NCBI GenBank assembly: GCA_903896545.1
Contig: CAITYF010000100.1
Span: forward strand, 1-64,000
Reading direction: 5' to 3'
Length of the DNA: 64,000 nt
From: an uncultured Myxococcales bacterium
GTDB taxonomy: Bacteria; Myxococcota_A; UBA9042
Shown here: one piece after another, positions 54,431-63,124 of the stretch
How the letters are laid out: every line of letters starts with the position of its first letter
Numbering within the stretch: position 1 is the stretch's first letter
The notes under the pieces: generated by a model
Database searches by the model: none
Seen by the model: only the letters and a program-made list of their open reading frames with translations
What the model was told of the DNA's origin: nothing
Made by a program: the position numbers and the translations under genes

Positions 54431-56029
54431 ATGCGCAATCTCGCGCTGATAATGGGCTGTCTGTTGCTGGCGATGCCAGTGTGGGCGCAAGACGCGGTCG
54501 TTCCGGCAGATGCGGTGACGCCCGATGCGGCGACGCCTGACACGTCAATGCCGGAAGAGCCACCGCCCGCGGAACCGCTGGTGAAAGTGCGCGCCAACGG
54601 GTTTCTGGACACGCGGACGACAGGCGCGTACGCGTCGGTCGGGCACTTGCTGCCGGCGGACGACGTCGCGCATCTGGCGAACCTGACTGAAGGCAACATT
54701 CAGCTGAAGCTGGACTGGGGCGACAAAGGAACAGGCGTCGCGGACGCGTCGTTTCTGTTCCAAAAAGGCGGCCTGTACTACGGCAACGACGGGACAGGCG
54801 AGCGGCTGCGTTTGGCGGATCACGACGTCTCGATGTACCGGCCCTCGGCGGTGCTGAGCGAGTTCTATGGGACCTACAACTTCCACGACCACTTCAACCT
54901 GACGGTGGGCAAAAAGCGCATCGTCTGGGGGCCCGGCTTGGCCAACAATCCGACGGACTTGCTCAACCCGGCCAAGGACCCCACCGATCCGACGATGCAG
55001 CGCGCCGGCTCGTGGTTGGTGCGCGCGGAGGCGCCGTTTGATCTCTTCACGCTGAGTTTTGTCGCCGCGGGCAAGGTGACGCGGCAGTTTGGCGGCATTC
55101 CGGGCGGACTCGTCTACTACCCCGACGCGCATCCCGCCACGCAGTACGACAAGTACGGCAACGCCCAGAGTGACGGCTATGACACCCGTCCGCACTACGC
55201 GCTTGCCGCTCGCGCGTACGCCTTGTGGAAGGAAACAGACTGGAATCTCTACTGGTTTCAGACGCAGCAGTACAACGACGCGTTCAACTACAAGAACCGT
55301 GTCGGTCTCTCAGCCTCGCACGTCTTCTTCAACGCGCTGGAATTGCACGTCGAAGCGGTCGGCTACACGGGCTCGTCCAAGGCTTATTTCGACAGCTCCT
55401 GCATCGGCAGCGTCTCCGCGTTTCAGGGCTGCGGCATGGCGGGCAAAACACCTGGCGGCTACACGCAGATCGACGATCCGGGCGTCCGCGTCAAAGCGCT
55501 TGCCGGCGGTCGCTGGCAGTTTGGCGACAACGCGTCGTTCACGTTTGAGTACCTGTACAACGGGGAAGGCTACAACTCCCAAGAGTTCAGCAATTTCGCA
55601 CAAGTCGCCAGCCTGCGTCCGCAGCTTTTGAGTTTGATGGACACGCTCGCCAGCGCGCACGTCAGCCTTCCCGGCAATGCGCTGAGCTTTTTGTCGCCGA
55701 CCTCCAACACGGATTCCGGCGCGCCGCAGAAGTTCACTTTTGAACCGATGCGCCGCCACTACGCGTTTTTCACTTACCTGCACACGATGATCGCCGACGA
55801 CTGGAACGTGAACACCGTTGTGCTGCTGGGTTTGGAAGACCTGAGCGGGCAGATCGCGCCGCAGGTGACCTGGCTGACCCGCGAGTGGTTGAACCTGACG
55901 CTCGGCGGTCTCTACACGATTCCCGGCGTCAAGTCGCTGGGCGCCCAGGTCGGCGACGTGCGGTATACGGAGAACGGGATGCAGCCGACGATGTGGCGGC
56001 TGTTCTTCAGCGCACGCGTTTTTTACTGA
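54431..56029 (+). CDS. Predicted outer membrane beta-barrel protein
   Basis: This 532-residue protein has a signal peptide (LLLAMPVWAQ-DAV), a short Asp/Ala/Pro linker and then alternating aromatic/polar strands to the end. It finishes with a typical barrel C-terminus (WRLFFSARVFY, terminal aromatic). The motif VGKKRIVWGPGLANNPTDLL is reminiscent of porin-like proteins of the DUF1302/alginate-export type that accompany LolA-like proteins. AGGAG precedes the ATG. It lies 30 bases after the LolA-like gene and before the ATPase gene. It could be the outer-membrane receiver or exit of the pathway. The exact family is not certain. Confidence 0.8.
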   Translation: MRNLALIMGCLLLAMPVWAQDAVVPADAVTPDAATPDTSMPEEPPPAEPLVKVRANGFLDTRTTGAYASVGHLLPADDVAHLANLTEGNIQLKLDWGDKGTGVADASFLFQKGGLYYGNDGTGERLRLADHDVSMYRPSAVLSEFYGTYNFHDHFNLTVGKKRIVWGPGLANNPTDLLNPAKDPTDPTMQRAGSWLVRAEAPFDLFTLSFVAAGKVTRQFGGIPGGLVYYPDAHPATQYDKYGNAQSDGYDTRPHYALAARAYALWKETDWNLYWFQTQQYNDAFNYKNRVGLSASHVFFNALELHVEAVGYTGSSKAYFDSSCIGSVSAFQGCGMAGKTPGGYTQIDDPGVRVKALAGGRWQFGDNASFTFEYLYNGEGYNSQEFSNFAQVASLRPQLLSLMDTLASAHVSLPGNALSFLSPTSNTDSGAPQKFTFEPMRRHYAFFTYLHTMIADDWNVNTVVLLGLEDLSGQIAPQVTWLTREWLNLTLGGLYTIPGVKSLGAQVGDVRYTENGMQPTMWRLFFSARVFY

Positions 56030-56084
56030 CCACCGGACGACACAGTCTGAATCTGCTACAAGAAGACACGGCAAGGAGAAGCAA

Positions 56085-56810
56085 ATGGCACTCGTACAAC
56101 TGCAAGGCATCAAGAAGTCCTACCAGCTCGGCAAGACGGAAGTCGTCGCACTCAAGGGCGTAGATCTGACAATTGAGAAGGGTGAATTCACCGTCGTCAT
56201 GGGACCATCCGGTTCAGGCAAGACCACGCTGCTGAACATCATCGGCTGTCTGGATCGCGCGAGCGCGGGGTCGTACAAGCTGGATGGTGAGGAGATTGGC
56301 CACCGCGACTTCAACGATTTGGCTGAAGTACGCAACCGCAAGATCGGCTTCATTTTCCAGAACTTCAACCTGATCCCTGTGCTGGACGTGGTCGAAAATA
56401 TTGAATTTCCCTGCGTGATTCGCGGCGAGGATCGCAAGGTGCTGCGCGAGCGCACGCTGAAGATCGCTGCGGAAGTGGGGCTGATGCCGTACCTGAAGCA
56501 GAAGCCCGACGAACTGTCCGGCGGTCAGCGGCAACGCGTGGCGATCGCCCGAGCGCTGGTGACGGAGCCGCAGTTGGTGCTGGCGGACGAGCCGACGGCG
56601 AACCTGGACTCGACAACCGCGGACCAGATCATTGACCTGATGCTGAAGCTGAACGCGGAGATGGGCGTGACCTTCCTGTTCTCCACCCACGATCCGCGGG
56701 TCATGGAGCACGCGCGTCGCGTGGTGCGGATTCACGATGGCGTGATGGAGGACGGGACCGAAGCGGCGGCGCATGAGGCCGGTCGGATGCACGCGAGCTT
56801 GGGGCACTGA
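56085..56810 (+). CDS. LolD/MacB-type ABC transporter ATP-binding protein
   Basis: This 241-residue ATPase has all core motifs: Walker A GPSGSGKTT (residues 40-48), the signature LSGGQRQRVAIARAL (from about 145), Walker B VLADEPTANLDS and the H-loop STHD. Overall similarity is to the LolD/MacB/FtsE-like group. AGGAG precedes the ATG. The two permeases lie upstream in the same operon, separated by the LolA-like and barrel genes. It should energise extraction of a lipid or lipoprotein from the inner membrane. Confidence 0.95.
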   Translation: MALVQLQGIKKSYQLGKTEVVALKGVDLTIEKGEFTVVMGPSGSGKTTLLNIIGCLDRASAGSYKLDGEEIGHRDFNDLAEVRNRKIGFIFQNFNLIPVLDVVENIEFPCVIRGEDRKVLRERTLKIAAEVGLMPYLKQKPDELSGGQRQRVAIARALVTEPQLVLADEPTANLDSTTADQIIDLMLKLNAEMGVTFLFSTHDPRVMEHARRVVRIHDGVMEDGTEAAAHEAGRMHASLGH

Positions 56811-57941
56811 TCACCGGACGCAACGGACTTGACGCGCGTCGCCCTTGCCGCCTGCGTCGGGGCCCACGATCCAGCTTTGCATCCACATCGCGCCGGGGTT
56901 ACCGGGCATCACGCTCGACGTCCACTGCCACACTTCGCTGGTGACCGCGAAAAGCGGGTCAAGCGCTGGCGTAGTCGGACCGATCTCAATCAGGCCTTCC
57001 AATTCGCGCAGCGACGGCAGGCGCCATCCTGTACCTGACAACTGCGCCGCGTTCGTCGCGCAGTAGGCTTGTGCGTCCGGCCAGCCAAGCGGCGTGCCCG
57101 GCGCGCCGCGTTGCCAACTCAGCCCTGTGATGCGATCGAAGACCGTGGCGCCGCCGTCGCGTAGCACAAATCGCCCTTCGACTTTGCCGTTTACCTGCCT
57201 GCCCCCGCGCACGCAACGCACAGCCAACGGCGTATCCGTCCGCTCAGAGCCGAGCTTCGCGTCGCCCAAGTTCACGCTGAACGCCTCCGGTCCGTGCCCC
57301 GACTCTGTCGGCACAGGCAGCACGACCCAGTAACGCAGGCTCGCGGGATTCCAATCCAAGTGCACAAAAGGTGCGGCCGGATTCTCGACGGAGAAGTCCA
57401 GGAGCGAGCGCATTTCCGCGCGAGTTGGCATCCGCCAGTCGGTCTGCCCTGCCCATTTCTGCTGCGTGCATGCGACCATAGCATCGCGCCAGCTCAGGTC
57501 CCGCAGCGAATTCTTCGCCCACGTCAGGCCGGTCGCCTTGTCGAGGATGATATCCGCTTGCTCGGCAAAATCCTCAGTTGCGCGCGTGTCGGCCAACGGT
57601 GGCCAAGTCGGGAAGTCGGCGACGCAGACGGGGCCACCGGCGCTCGCCGCGCGGTCCACGCAGAACCAGCCGCGGCCGCACGTGTCCTGCGTGCCGGTCG
57701 CTGTGCACGGCGCGGCCAGGTGAATGGCGAACGCAGCGCAATCGTTGGGACACTTGGCAAACGACTCGTCACCCTCACACGTTGAGGTGCCGCACTCCGC
57801 CAGACCGATGCTGGCGTCGCCGATGCCGAGCGCGTCGTCGGGGTATCCAAACTGGTCGTCGCTCGGAACGGGGCGGCACGCGGCGAAACAAATGACGGCA
57901 ATTGCGCAGAAAATGTGGTGCGAAATAACCGACCTGTGCAC
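56811..57941 (-). CDS. DUF1566-domain lipoprotein
   Basis: This 376-residue protein has a lipoprotein signal (AVICFAAC). Two DUF1566-like (Lcl C-terminal) units follow, with LDKATGLTWAKNSLRDLSW, DWRMPTRAEMRSLLDF, VAVRCVR-type ends and a second GLSWQRGAP, WRLPSLRELEGL, ARQVRCVR set. The fold is related to C-type lectin-like sulfatase-modifying domains. The start is GTG at 57941. A paralogue lies on the other side of the kinase module at 61961. Divergence from the kinase gene suggests a shared control region. The ligand is unknown. Confidence 0.85.
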   Translation of the reverse strand: MHRSVISHHIFCAIAVICFAACRPVPSDDQFGYPDDALGIGDASIGLAECGTSTCEGDESFAKCPNDCAAFAIHLAAPCTATGTQDTCGRGWFCVDRAASAGGPVCVADFPTWPPLADTRATEDFAEQADIILDKATGLTWAKNSLRDLSWRDAMVACTQQKWAGQTDWRMPTRAEMRSLLDFSVENPAAPFVHLDWNPASLRYWVVLPVPTESGHGPEAFSVNLGDAKLGSERTDTPLAVRCVRGGRQVNGKVEGRFVLRDGGATVFDRITGLSWQRGAPGTPLGWPDAQAYCATNAAQLSGTGWRLPSLRELEGLIEIGPTTPALDPLFAVTSEVWQWTSSVMPGNPGAMWMQSWIVGPDAGGKGDARQVRCVR

Positions 57942-58344
57942 GTTGAACCCCAGAGCGCAGCGCCCGTTGCGACTTTACGCAGTGGCGGGGGGGTGTCAAC
58001 TAGCAGAACGATCGACCGACACGAACTGTCACATGTCACATCAAACCAACCTTCCGATGTACGAATCCTGGCCCAATTCGAATACCAAACTGAACGGGGT
58101 GAGACCTGTTGCACTCCGGACTGGGACCGCGAAGCGTGCACCTCCGGTGGCACGCCGCGGTGCCGGCGGCTGTGACGTTGAAATTCGGTCAGCGTGTATG
58201 GCACGTGATCCACGCCTCCTTGGTGTGACACGTTTCGCTTCCAATTTGCACGCCGTGGACCCGATCCTTGGAAATGCCAACGTTTTTCCTTGCGCGCCGC
58301 CGCGCCACCGTGGCAACCTTGGACAAAGAGGTGTAGCAGGGGCC
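57942..58344. other. Intergenic region between divergent DUF1566 and kinase genes
   Basis: This holds the two divergent promoters, but no confident -35/-10 pair was seen. A 7-base direct repeat (TGTCACA twice, 58027-58040) and a copy of the repeated gene-tail (58118-58198) are present. A sigma-54-like TGGCACG at 58148-58154 has its downstream GC one base too far for the usual 12-base spacing. Confidence 0.5.
58118..58198 (+). repeat. Repeated gene-tail fragment, copy B
   Basis: It closely matches the minus strand of 1905-1985. In one plus frame it encodes LRWHAAVPAAVTLKFGQR, against VRWHAAVSATVTLEFGRR in copy A. The upstream part is frameshifted. The frame ends at a TGA near 58230. Confidence 0.6.
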
Positions 58345-59751
58345 ATGCCGTTTCCGCTGATAACCGAAAAATCCCGATTGACGGACGCGCTCCATGCACC
58401 GACGTTGCACACGACGACGGCCCGCGATGGACTGCAGCCGTTTCCTCCGCCGACTGAGCGCGCTGGCACGCTGTTGGGCAATCGCTACAAGCTGACGCAA
58501 CTGCTAGGTCGCGGCGGCCACGGTCTGGTTTTCGGCGCAACGGACACGCAGACGCAGGCGGAAGTCGCGATCAAATTGCTGGCGCGCACGGAAGAAGATA
58601 CCGATCATTCCCGACGTTTTCTCCGCGAAGCCGACATTTTGGCGCGTTTACACCATCCCAATACGGTGCGCGTCTTCGACCGGGGTCAGAGCGCCGATGG
58701 CACGATGTTTCTGGTGATGGAGCGTGTCGACGGCCATTCGCTGGAGGCAACGTTGCGCCACCGTCAAGACAATGGCGAGGTGCTCAGCGAAGCCGACGCG
58801 ACGGCCATAGCGGTGCAGGTGCTCGACAGTCTGACCGAAGCACACGCGTTGGGGCTCGTCCACCGCGACATCAAGCCGAGCAACATCATGTTGGATGATC
58901 GCGACGGCAAAATCCGTGCGAAAGTGCTGGATTTTGGCATCGCGCAGACGCAGGAATCGTCGCTGACCGCCACGGGAAAAGTGATGGGGACGCCCACGTA
59001 CATGAGTCCGGAGCAGTGTCTTGGGCTGGAGCTCGACGGGCGAACCGACCTCTACGCCTTGGCGGCGATGCTCTACCGCTGCGTGTCGGGACGTTCGCCG
59101 TTTGATGACCCAAACGCGCTGACGGTGATGTACAACCACGTCAATGTACCGGCGCGCGACCTGGCATCCGTGGCAAAGACAGCAGTTTCGGCTGGATTCG
59201 TCGACGTGGTCATGCGCGCACTCGCCAAAGCACCGGAGCAGCGGTTTTTGGATGCGGCTGTGATGCGACAGGCGCTCGAACGTGCCGGTGAGACGCCCGA
59301 TGGCGCGCCCGTTCGCTCAGCAACGACCCACACCGTGTCGCCGCTGCGGCTGCCTGCGGTTCGCCCGCCAGCTGAGCTTTTGCCCGACGAGGCGCCGCCA
59401 AATCGATCGCGGGTGACGCGCATGACGGCGGTGCCCTGGGTGATCGCTGCGCTGTGCGTAGCCGCGCTGATCGCGGGACGGTCGCAGTCATCGACCGCGG
59501 CGACGCCGACCGCAGTGGCTCAGCCTGCTGCGGCGACGCCGACACGCGTGCTGGCACCGCTCTCCCCAGTGCCGGTTCTCGCAGTGCCGGTCGTCACCAC
59601 GCCAGCAACGCCCCCGGAGCCACCGCACGCCGAACCAAACGCCGCGGCGACGGCGAAGTCATCCGTGCCGCTGCGGACGCACCGCCGACACGTCGCGCAT
59701 CGCCGAAGCGCACGCCCGGAAGATCCCCAAACCATTTTGCCGCCGGACTAG
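58345..59751 (+). CDS. Membrane-bound serine/threonine protein kinase
   Basis: This 468-residue protein has a Hanks-type kinase domain at about residues 48-310: glycine loop GRGGHGLVFG (55-64), VAIKLL lysine (77), HRDIKPSN (from 173), DFG (about 196) and GTPTYMSPEQ in the activation segment. A Pro/Arg-rich linker and one transmembrane helix (about 362-378, VIAALCVAALIAG) follow. The 90-residue outer tail is Ala/Pro/Thr-rich and ends in a basic region (RRHVAHRRSARP). The start is ATG at 58345. The following TPR gene starts 3 bases after the stop, so the genes form an operon. The kinase may regulate the FHA protein encoded downstream. Confidence 0.92.
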   Translation: MPFPLITEKSRLTDALHAPTLHTTTARDGLQPFPPPTERAGTLLGNRYKLTQLLGRGGHGLVFGATDTQTQAEVAIKLLARTEEDTDHSRRFLREADILARLHHPNTVRVFDRGQSADGTMFLVMERVDGHSLEATLRHRQDNGEVLSEADATAIAVQVLDSLTEAHALGLVHRDIKPSNIMLDDRDGKIRAKVLDFGIAQTQESSLTATGKVMGTPTYMSPEQCLGLELDGRTDLYALAAMLYRCVSGRSPFDDPNALTVMYNHVNVPARDLASVAKTAVSAGFVDVVMRALAKAPEQRFLDAAVMRQALERAGETPDGAPVRSATTHTVSPLRLPAVRPPAELLPDEAPPNRSRVTRMTAVPWVIAALCVAALIAGRSQSSTAATPTAVAQPAAATPTRVLAPLSPVPVLAVPVVTTPATPPEPPHAEPNAAATAKSSVPLRTHRRHVAHRRSARPEDPQTILPPD

Positions 59752-59754
59752 CCG

Positions 59755-60633
59755 ATGCCGTTGCGGTTCTTGACGATATTTCTTTGCGCGACGCTCGTGA
59801 CACCGGCGACTTTTGCCGCACCACCGCGTGTCACGGATCGCGCGCACACCGAGGCGATGGCGCTGGCGCGTGAGGCCCTCCATGCGTTCGTACGCCGTGA
59901 TTTCGCCAACGCCGCGCGGCTCTACCTCAAAGCCGCCACGACCGAGCCCGACGTCGCGGAATTCTGGTTTGGCGCCGCACGCGCAGAACGCGAGTCTGGA
60001 CGCGTCGAGAATGCACGCGAACACTTTGCCCGCGTGGTGACGCTGACGGCCTCGACCAACCCGCTACATGCCAAGGCGCTGGCCGCCGGCGACGCGCTGG
60101 CACCGCCGCCCGAAGTGGTGGTCGAACTGCCGGTCGCGCTGACGCCAACTGTGGCGCCGCCCCAGTCCGTTGCCTCGCCCGTCATCGTTCCGGCGTCTCC
60201 TACGCCTGAAGCGTTGCCGGTCAACGCCGATCCGGTCGCGCCCCACGTGCTGCGGCTACCGCCTCGACGCGCGGATCCGGTGGCCGCGAGAGGGGAGTGG
60301 CGGCGTCCGGCGGGGTGGACTTCCACCGCGCTCGGCGTTGCCGCAGCCAGTGTCGCCGTCGGTTTGGCGATGTCCGCGAACAACGCGCAGTCGTCGTTGG
60401 ACGGCAACAAGATGGCCGACGGCCGGTACAACCTTCTGCAGATCACACAAGCCGACGCCATCACGCAACAATCTTCCATCAACGCGCGCTGGACGTGGTC
60501 AGGCGTGGTTGGCAGCGTAGCAGTCGCCGCGCTCCTCGCTGGTGGCTGGTGGTTGCTCTCACCAACGGAGCCCCGCGGGGGCTCAGAAACAGCAGCAGCG
60601 GCGCGTGCACCGCGGGCTGAGGAGGCTCCGTGA
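59755..60633 (+). CDS. TPR-like protein with two membrane segments
   Basis: This 292-residue protein has a signal peptide (LVTPATFA-APP). A TPR-like pair covers about residues 33-105 (AHTEAMALAREALHAFVRRD, NAARLYLKAATTEPDVAEFW). A Pro/Val/Ala-rich linker leads to hydrophobic segments near 195-213 and 247-267, joined by a short polar loop with NMADGRY-type sequence. This architecture accompanies kinase genes in Myxococcota. The start lies 3 bases after the kinase stop, and its own stop overlaps the next start as GTGA. A scaffold or sensor role beside the kinase is inferred. Confidence 0.78.
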   Translation: MPLRFLTIFLCATLVTPATFAAPPRVTDRAHTEAMALAREALHAFVRRDFANAARLYLKAATTEPDVAEFWFGAARAERESGRVENAREHFARVVTLTASTNPLHAKALAAGDALAPPPEVVVELPVALTPTVAPPQSVASPVIVPASPTPEALPVNADPVAPHVLRLPPRRADPVAARGEWRRPAGWTSTALGVAAASVAVGLAMSANNAQSSLDGNKMADGRYNLLQITQADAITQQSSINARWTWSGVVGSVAVAALLAGGWWLLSPTEPRGGSETAAAARAPRAEEAP

Positions 60634-61964
60634 ACGTCGACACGACTGACAGTGCCCCACAGCTGATCGTTACGAGCAAGTCCACACAACCGCATCGGTG
60701 GCGCCTGCACGTGCTTTCGAGCCCCGATCGCACGTGGCGCGGCCGCATTCTCGACCTGCCGGCGCAGGGCACAAGCATTGGGCGCGTGGCACCGGAAGGG
60801 ACTTCGAGCCAAATCGCGGACTCGACGCTCTCGCGGCAGCACCTTGAACTGGAACCCTTGCCGGACAACAGCGGCGTGAGGTTGCGCGATTTGGGCAGTC
60901 ACAATGGCACGTTGCGGGGCGGCGTGCGCGTGACGACCGCGGTGATCGGCGACGGCGCCGTCCTGCGCTTCGGCGATTCCGTGGCCGTCCTGGAGTGCGA
61001 TGCTGGCCAATCGCTGGCGTTTTCGACACCGACCGCCGATGTTCCTGGACGGTCGGTGGTCGCGCGTCGACTTCGCGCGGCGTTGGACAGCGCGGCGCGT
61101 GATCGGACGCCGGTGCTGCTGGTCGGGCCAACTGGCGCCGGCAAGGAGTTCGCCGCTCAAGAGATTCACCGACGCGCCGGTCGCGAAGGGCCGCTTGTCC
61201 GCATCCACGGCGCGTCGATCGCCAGTACCGAGGCCGCCGCCACGGTCTTTGGAACGCTGCAGACACCCGGACTCCTGCAGACCGCGGCCGGTGGGGCGGT
61301 GCTGCTGGACGGTCTCGACGACCTCGATGCCGAGTGGCAGCCCGTCCTGCTGCGTGCGCTGGAGGAGCGTCGTGTGCCCACGCACGCGCCAAGTGGCTCG
61401 CATGTCCACGACGTGCTGTGGATAGCGACGGCGTCCGACGCGCTCGAAGAGAAAGTGCAAGACGGCCGCGTGCGCCGGGACCTGGCTGCGCGCTTCCTGA
61501 GCCACCGCATCCGTGTCGCGCCGCTGGCGGAACGTGCGGCAGACCTGTTTGAACTCGCGGACGCGCTCTTGGTGACACCCACGGGCGATCCGTGGACGAG
61601 CTTCCTCCTACCCGACGCTGTCGAGGCGATGCTGCTGCGCGCGTGGCCGGACAATCTCCGCGAGTTGCTGGCCGTACTCCGGCACCTGCGACGGCAGTAC
61701 GTCGGTGCCGCGCTGGGTGCCGATGCGCTCCCGGAGCAGCCGTCACGGCCGAAGGACGCTTTGGAACTGACCTTGGCGCAACAATCGAGCCGGAATTCGC
61801 CCGATGGTGAGGCGTTGCACAAGTTGTTGAAACGCTACCATGGCAACGTCGAGAAAGTGGCGGCGCATTTTGGCCGCCATCGCAAGCAAATCTACCGGTG
61901 GCTGGAACGCGCGGGCATCGGCGACCGCGCGCTGACGGAATACCGTCGCGGGGAAGGCGCATGA
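60630..61964 (+). CDS. FHA-AAA-Fis regulator with a degenerate sigma-54 activator domain
   Basis: This 444-residue protein starts with an FHA domain (about 25-120; GR at 51-52, SRQH 68-71, SHNGT 90-94), which binds phosphothreonine. An AAA domain of the NtrC type follows: Walker A GPTGAGKE (166-173), arginine-finger-like RRDLAARFLSHRI, sensor WPDNLRELL. Where activators have GAFTGA there is only FGTLQTPGLLQ (208-218), and Walker B reads VLLDGL with Gly228 in place of Glu. A Fis-type HTH (HGNVEKVAAHFGRHRKQIY) ends the protein. The start is GTG at 60630. It cannot be a classical sigma-54 activator as read. Confidence 0.88.
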   Translation: MNVDTTDSAPQLIVTSKSTQPHRWRLHVLSSPDRTWRGRILDLPAQGTSIGRVAPEGTSSQIADSTLSRQHLELEPLPDNSGVRLRDLGSHNGTLRGGVRVTTAVIGDGAVLRFGDSVAVLECDAGQSLAFSTPTADVPGRSVVARRLRAALDSAARDRTPVLLVGPTGAGKEFAAQEIHRRAGREGPLVRIHGASIASTEAAATVFGTLQTPGLLQTAAGGAVLLDGLDDLDAEWQPVLLRALEERRVPTHAPSGSHVHDVLWIATASDALEEKVQDGRVRRDLAARFLSHRIRVAPLAERAADLFELADALLVTPTGDPWTSFLLPDAVEAMLLRAWPDNLRELLAVLRHLRRQYVGAALGADALPEQPSRPKDALELTLAQQSSRNSPDGEALHKLLKRYHGNVEKVAAHFGRHRKQIYRWLERAGIGDRALTEYRRGEGA

Positions 61965-62932
61965 AGCCTCTGAGCGGAGCGGCATGCGCGTTTTGGTTTG
62001 TGGCGTGTGGAACGTCGAATGTTCCAGCTCACGTGGAAGCTGACGCGACCGCCGACACTGCGGCAGTCCAAGTGGCGGTTGATCCGAACTGTGGACTGCC
62101 CGGTTTTGTGACGCTCACGCTGGATGACACGGGCCGCACGTCGTGTGCCGCCGAAGGTCCTGTGTGGGGAATCGCGGATGCCGCGCCGGCGACCGCGCAG
62201 ACAGGCGCAGATGGGACGCTTCTGGACACGCGGACGGGGTTGGCCTGGCACCTGCAAGCCCTGAGTGGCGCGTTCAACCAGGCCGACGCGTGGAGTGCGT
62301 GCCGCAAGTCTGCGCGAGATGGACGCGATGATTGGCGGTTGCCGACGGTCGCGGAGGCGCTGACCGCCGTCGACTTTTCGCGCCACAATCCGGCGCTTGG
62401 ACTGCCACTCGAACCGACTCCGGACCAAGCGTTCTGGACAGCTGTGACGCGCGGTGGCGCGGGCTGGGTACTGCAGACATCCGAAGGACAACTGATTCGG
62501 CAGGCAACGACGGCCGTTGCGAGTGCGTGGTGTGTCAGGACGGCGCAGCCGGTGAAAACGCCGCCGATGCCGCGCTTTCAGAAGTCGCCGGCGGGTGTCG
62601 TCAAGGACGCGTGGACCGGTCTGCGCTGGCAAGGCACAGCGCCCACCACGCCGAGAACGCTGATTTACGCCAACGGTTGGTGCGTGAAGCTGAACATCGA
62701 CGATCTGCACTTTCGCACGCCGAGCATCAATGAACTCGTGAGCTTGCTGGACCCGGAACGCGATCCGCCGATCAACTACGTGGTCTTTGCCGAAGGTGGA
62801 GGCGTCATGCAAGCCCTCACGCCGACGGCTGCTGACGGTTCAGTGCACTGGGGTGTGGACTTCGCAACCGGCGCGCTCGTGCACGTGGAAGGTGACGGAG
62901 AAGCCGCCGTTCGCTGCATCGTCGCCGACTAG
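61961..62932 (+). CDS. DUF1566-domain lipoprotein (second paralogue)
   Basis: This 323-residue protein has a lipoprotein signal (CAFWFVACGTSN). Two DUF1566-like units follow. The first has LDTRTGLAWHLQAL and DWRLPTVAEALTAVDF; the second has KDAWTGLRWQGTAP and FRTPSINELVSLLD. It is a paralogue of the gene at 56811-57941. The start is ATG at 61961, overlapping the regulator's stop as ATGA, so it is in the kinase operon. Coupling to a phospho-signalling module is uncommon for this family and suggests a sensor or effector at the cell surface. Confidence 0.82.
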   Translation: MKPLSGAACAFWFVACGTSNVPAHVEADATADTAAVQVAVDPNCGLPGFVTLTLDDTGRTSCAAEGPVWGIADAAPATAQTGADGTLLDTRTGLAWHLQALSGAFNQADAWSACRKSARDGRDDWRLPTVAEALTAVDFSRHNPALGLPLEPTPDQAFWTAVTRGGAGWVLQTSEGQLIRQATTAVASAWCVRTAQPVKTPPMPRFQKSPAGVVKDAWTGLRWQGTAPTTPRTLIYANGWCVKLNIDDLHFRTPSINELVSLLDPERDPPINYVVFAEGGGVMQALTPTAADGSVHWGVDFATGALVHVEGDGEAAVRCIVAD

Positions 62933-63017
62933 TACGGCGCTTCTCAAGTTCGCACCACATCAAAAACTGGTTGTTGCGCCGTACTGGAAGCACGCGGCTG
63001 CGTGCTGGCGCGGGGTT

Positions 63018-63039
63018 TGGGGCGGCGCGCCCCATCTTT
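63018..63039 (+). terminator. Candidate Rho-independent terminator of the kinase operon
   Basis: A 7-base stem TGGGGCG/CGCCCCA with a 3-base loop is followed by TCTTT. It lies about 85 bases after the last gene of the operon. The T-run is short, so termination may be partial. Confidence 0.5.
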
Positions 63040-63124
63040 GGCCAAAAGCCTAGTGCCTGCGCGACGAAAGCTTGGAATGCGGTGCGAACTTCGGAGCGCG
63101 GGTACTAGGTTCTCCAATCGTGCG

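Noticed and set aside
58147-58165. Sigma-54 promoter before the kinase operon (TGGCACG then TGC)
   Set aside because: The GG to GC distance is 13 rather than 12 bases, and the segment belongs to a repeated gene-tail copy.
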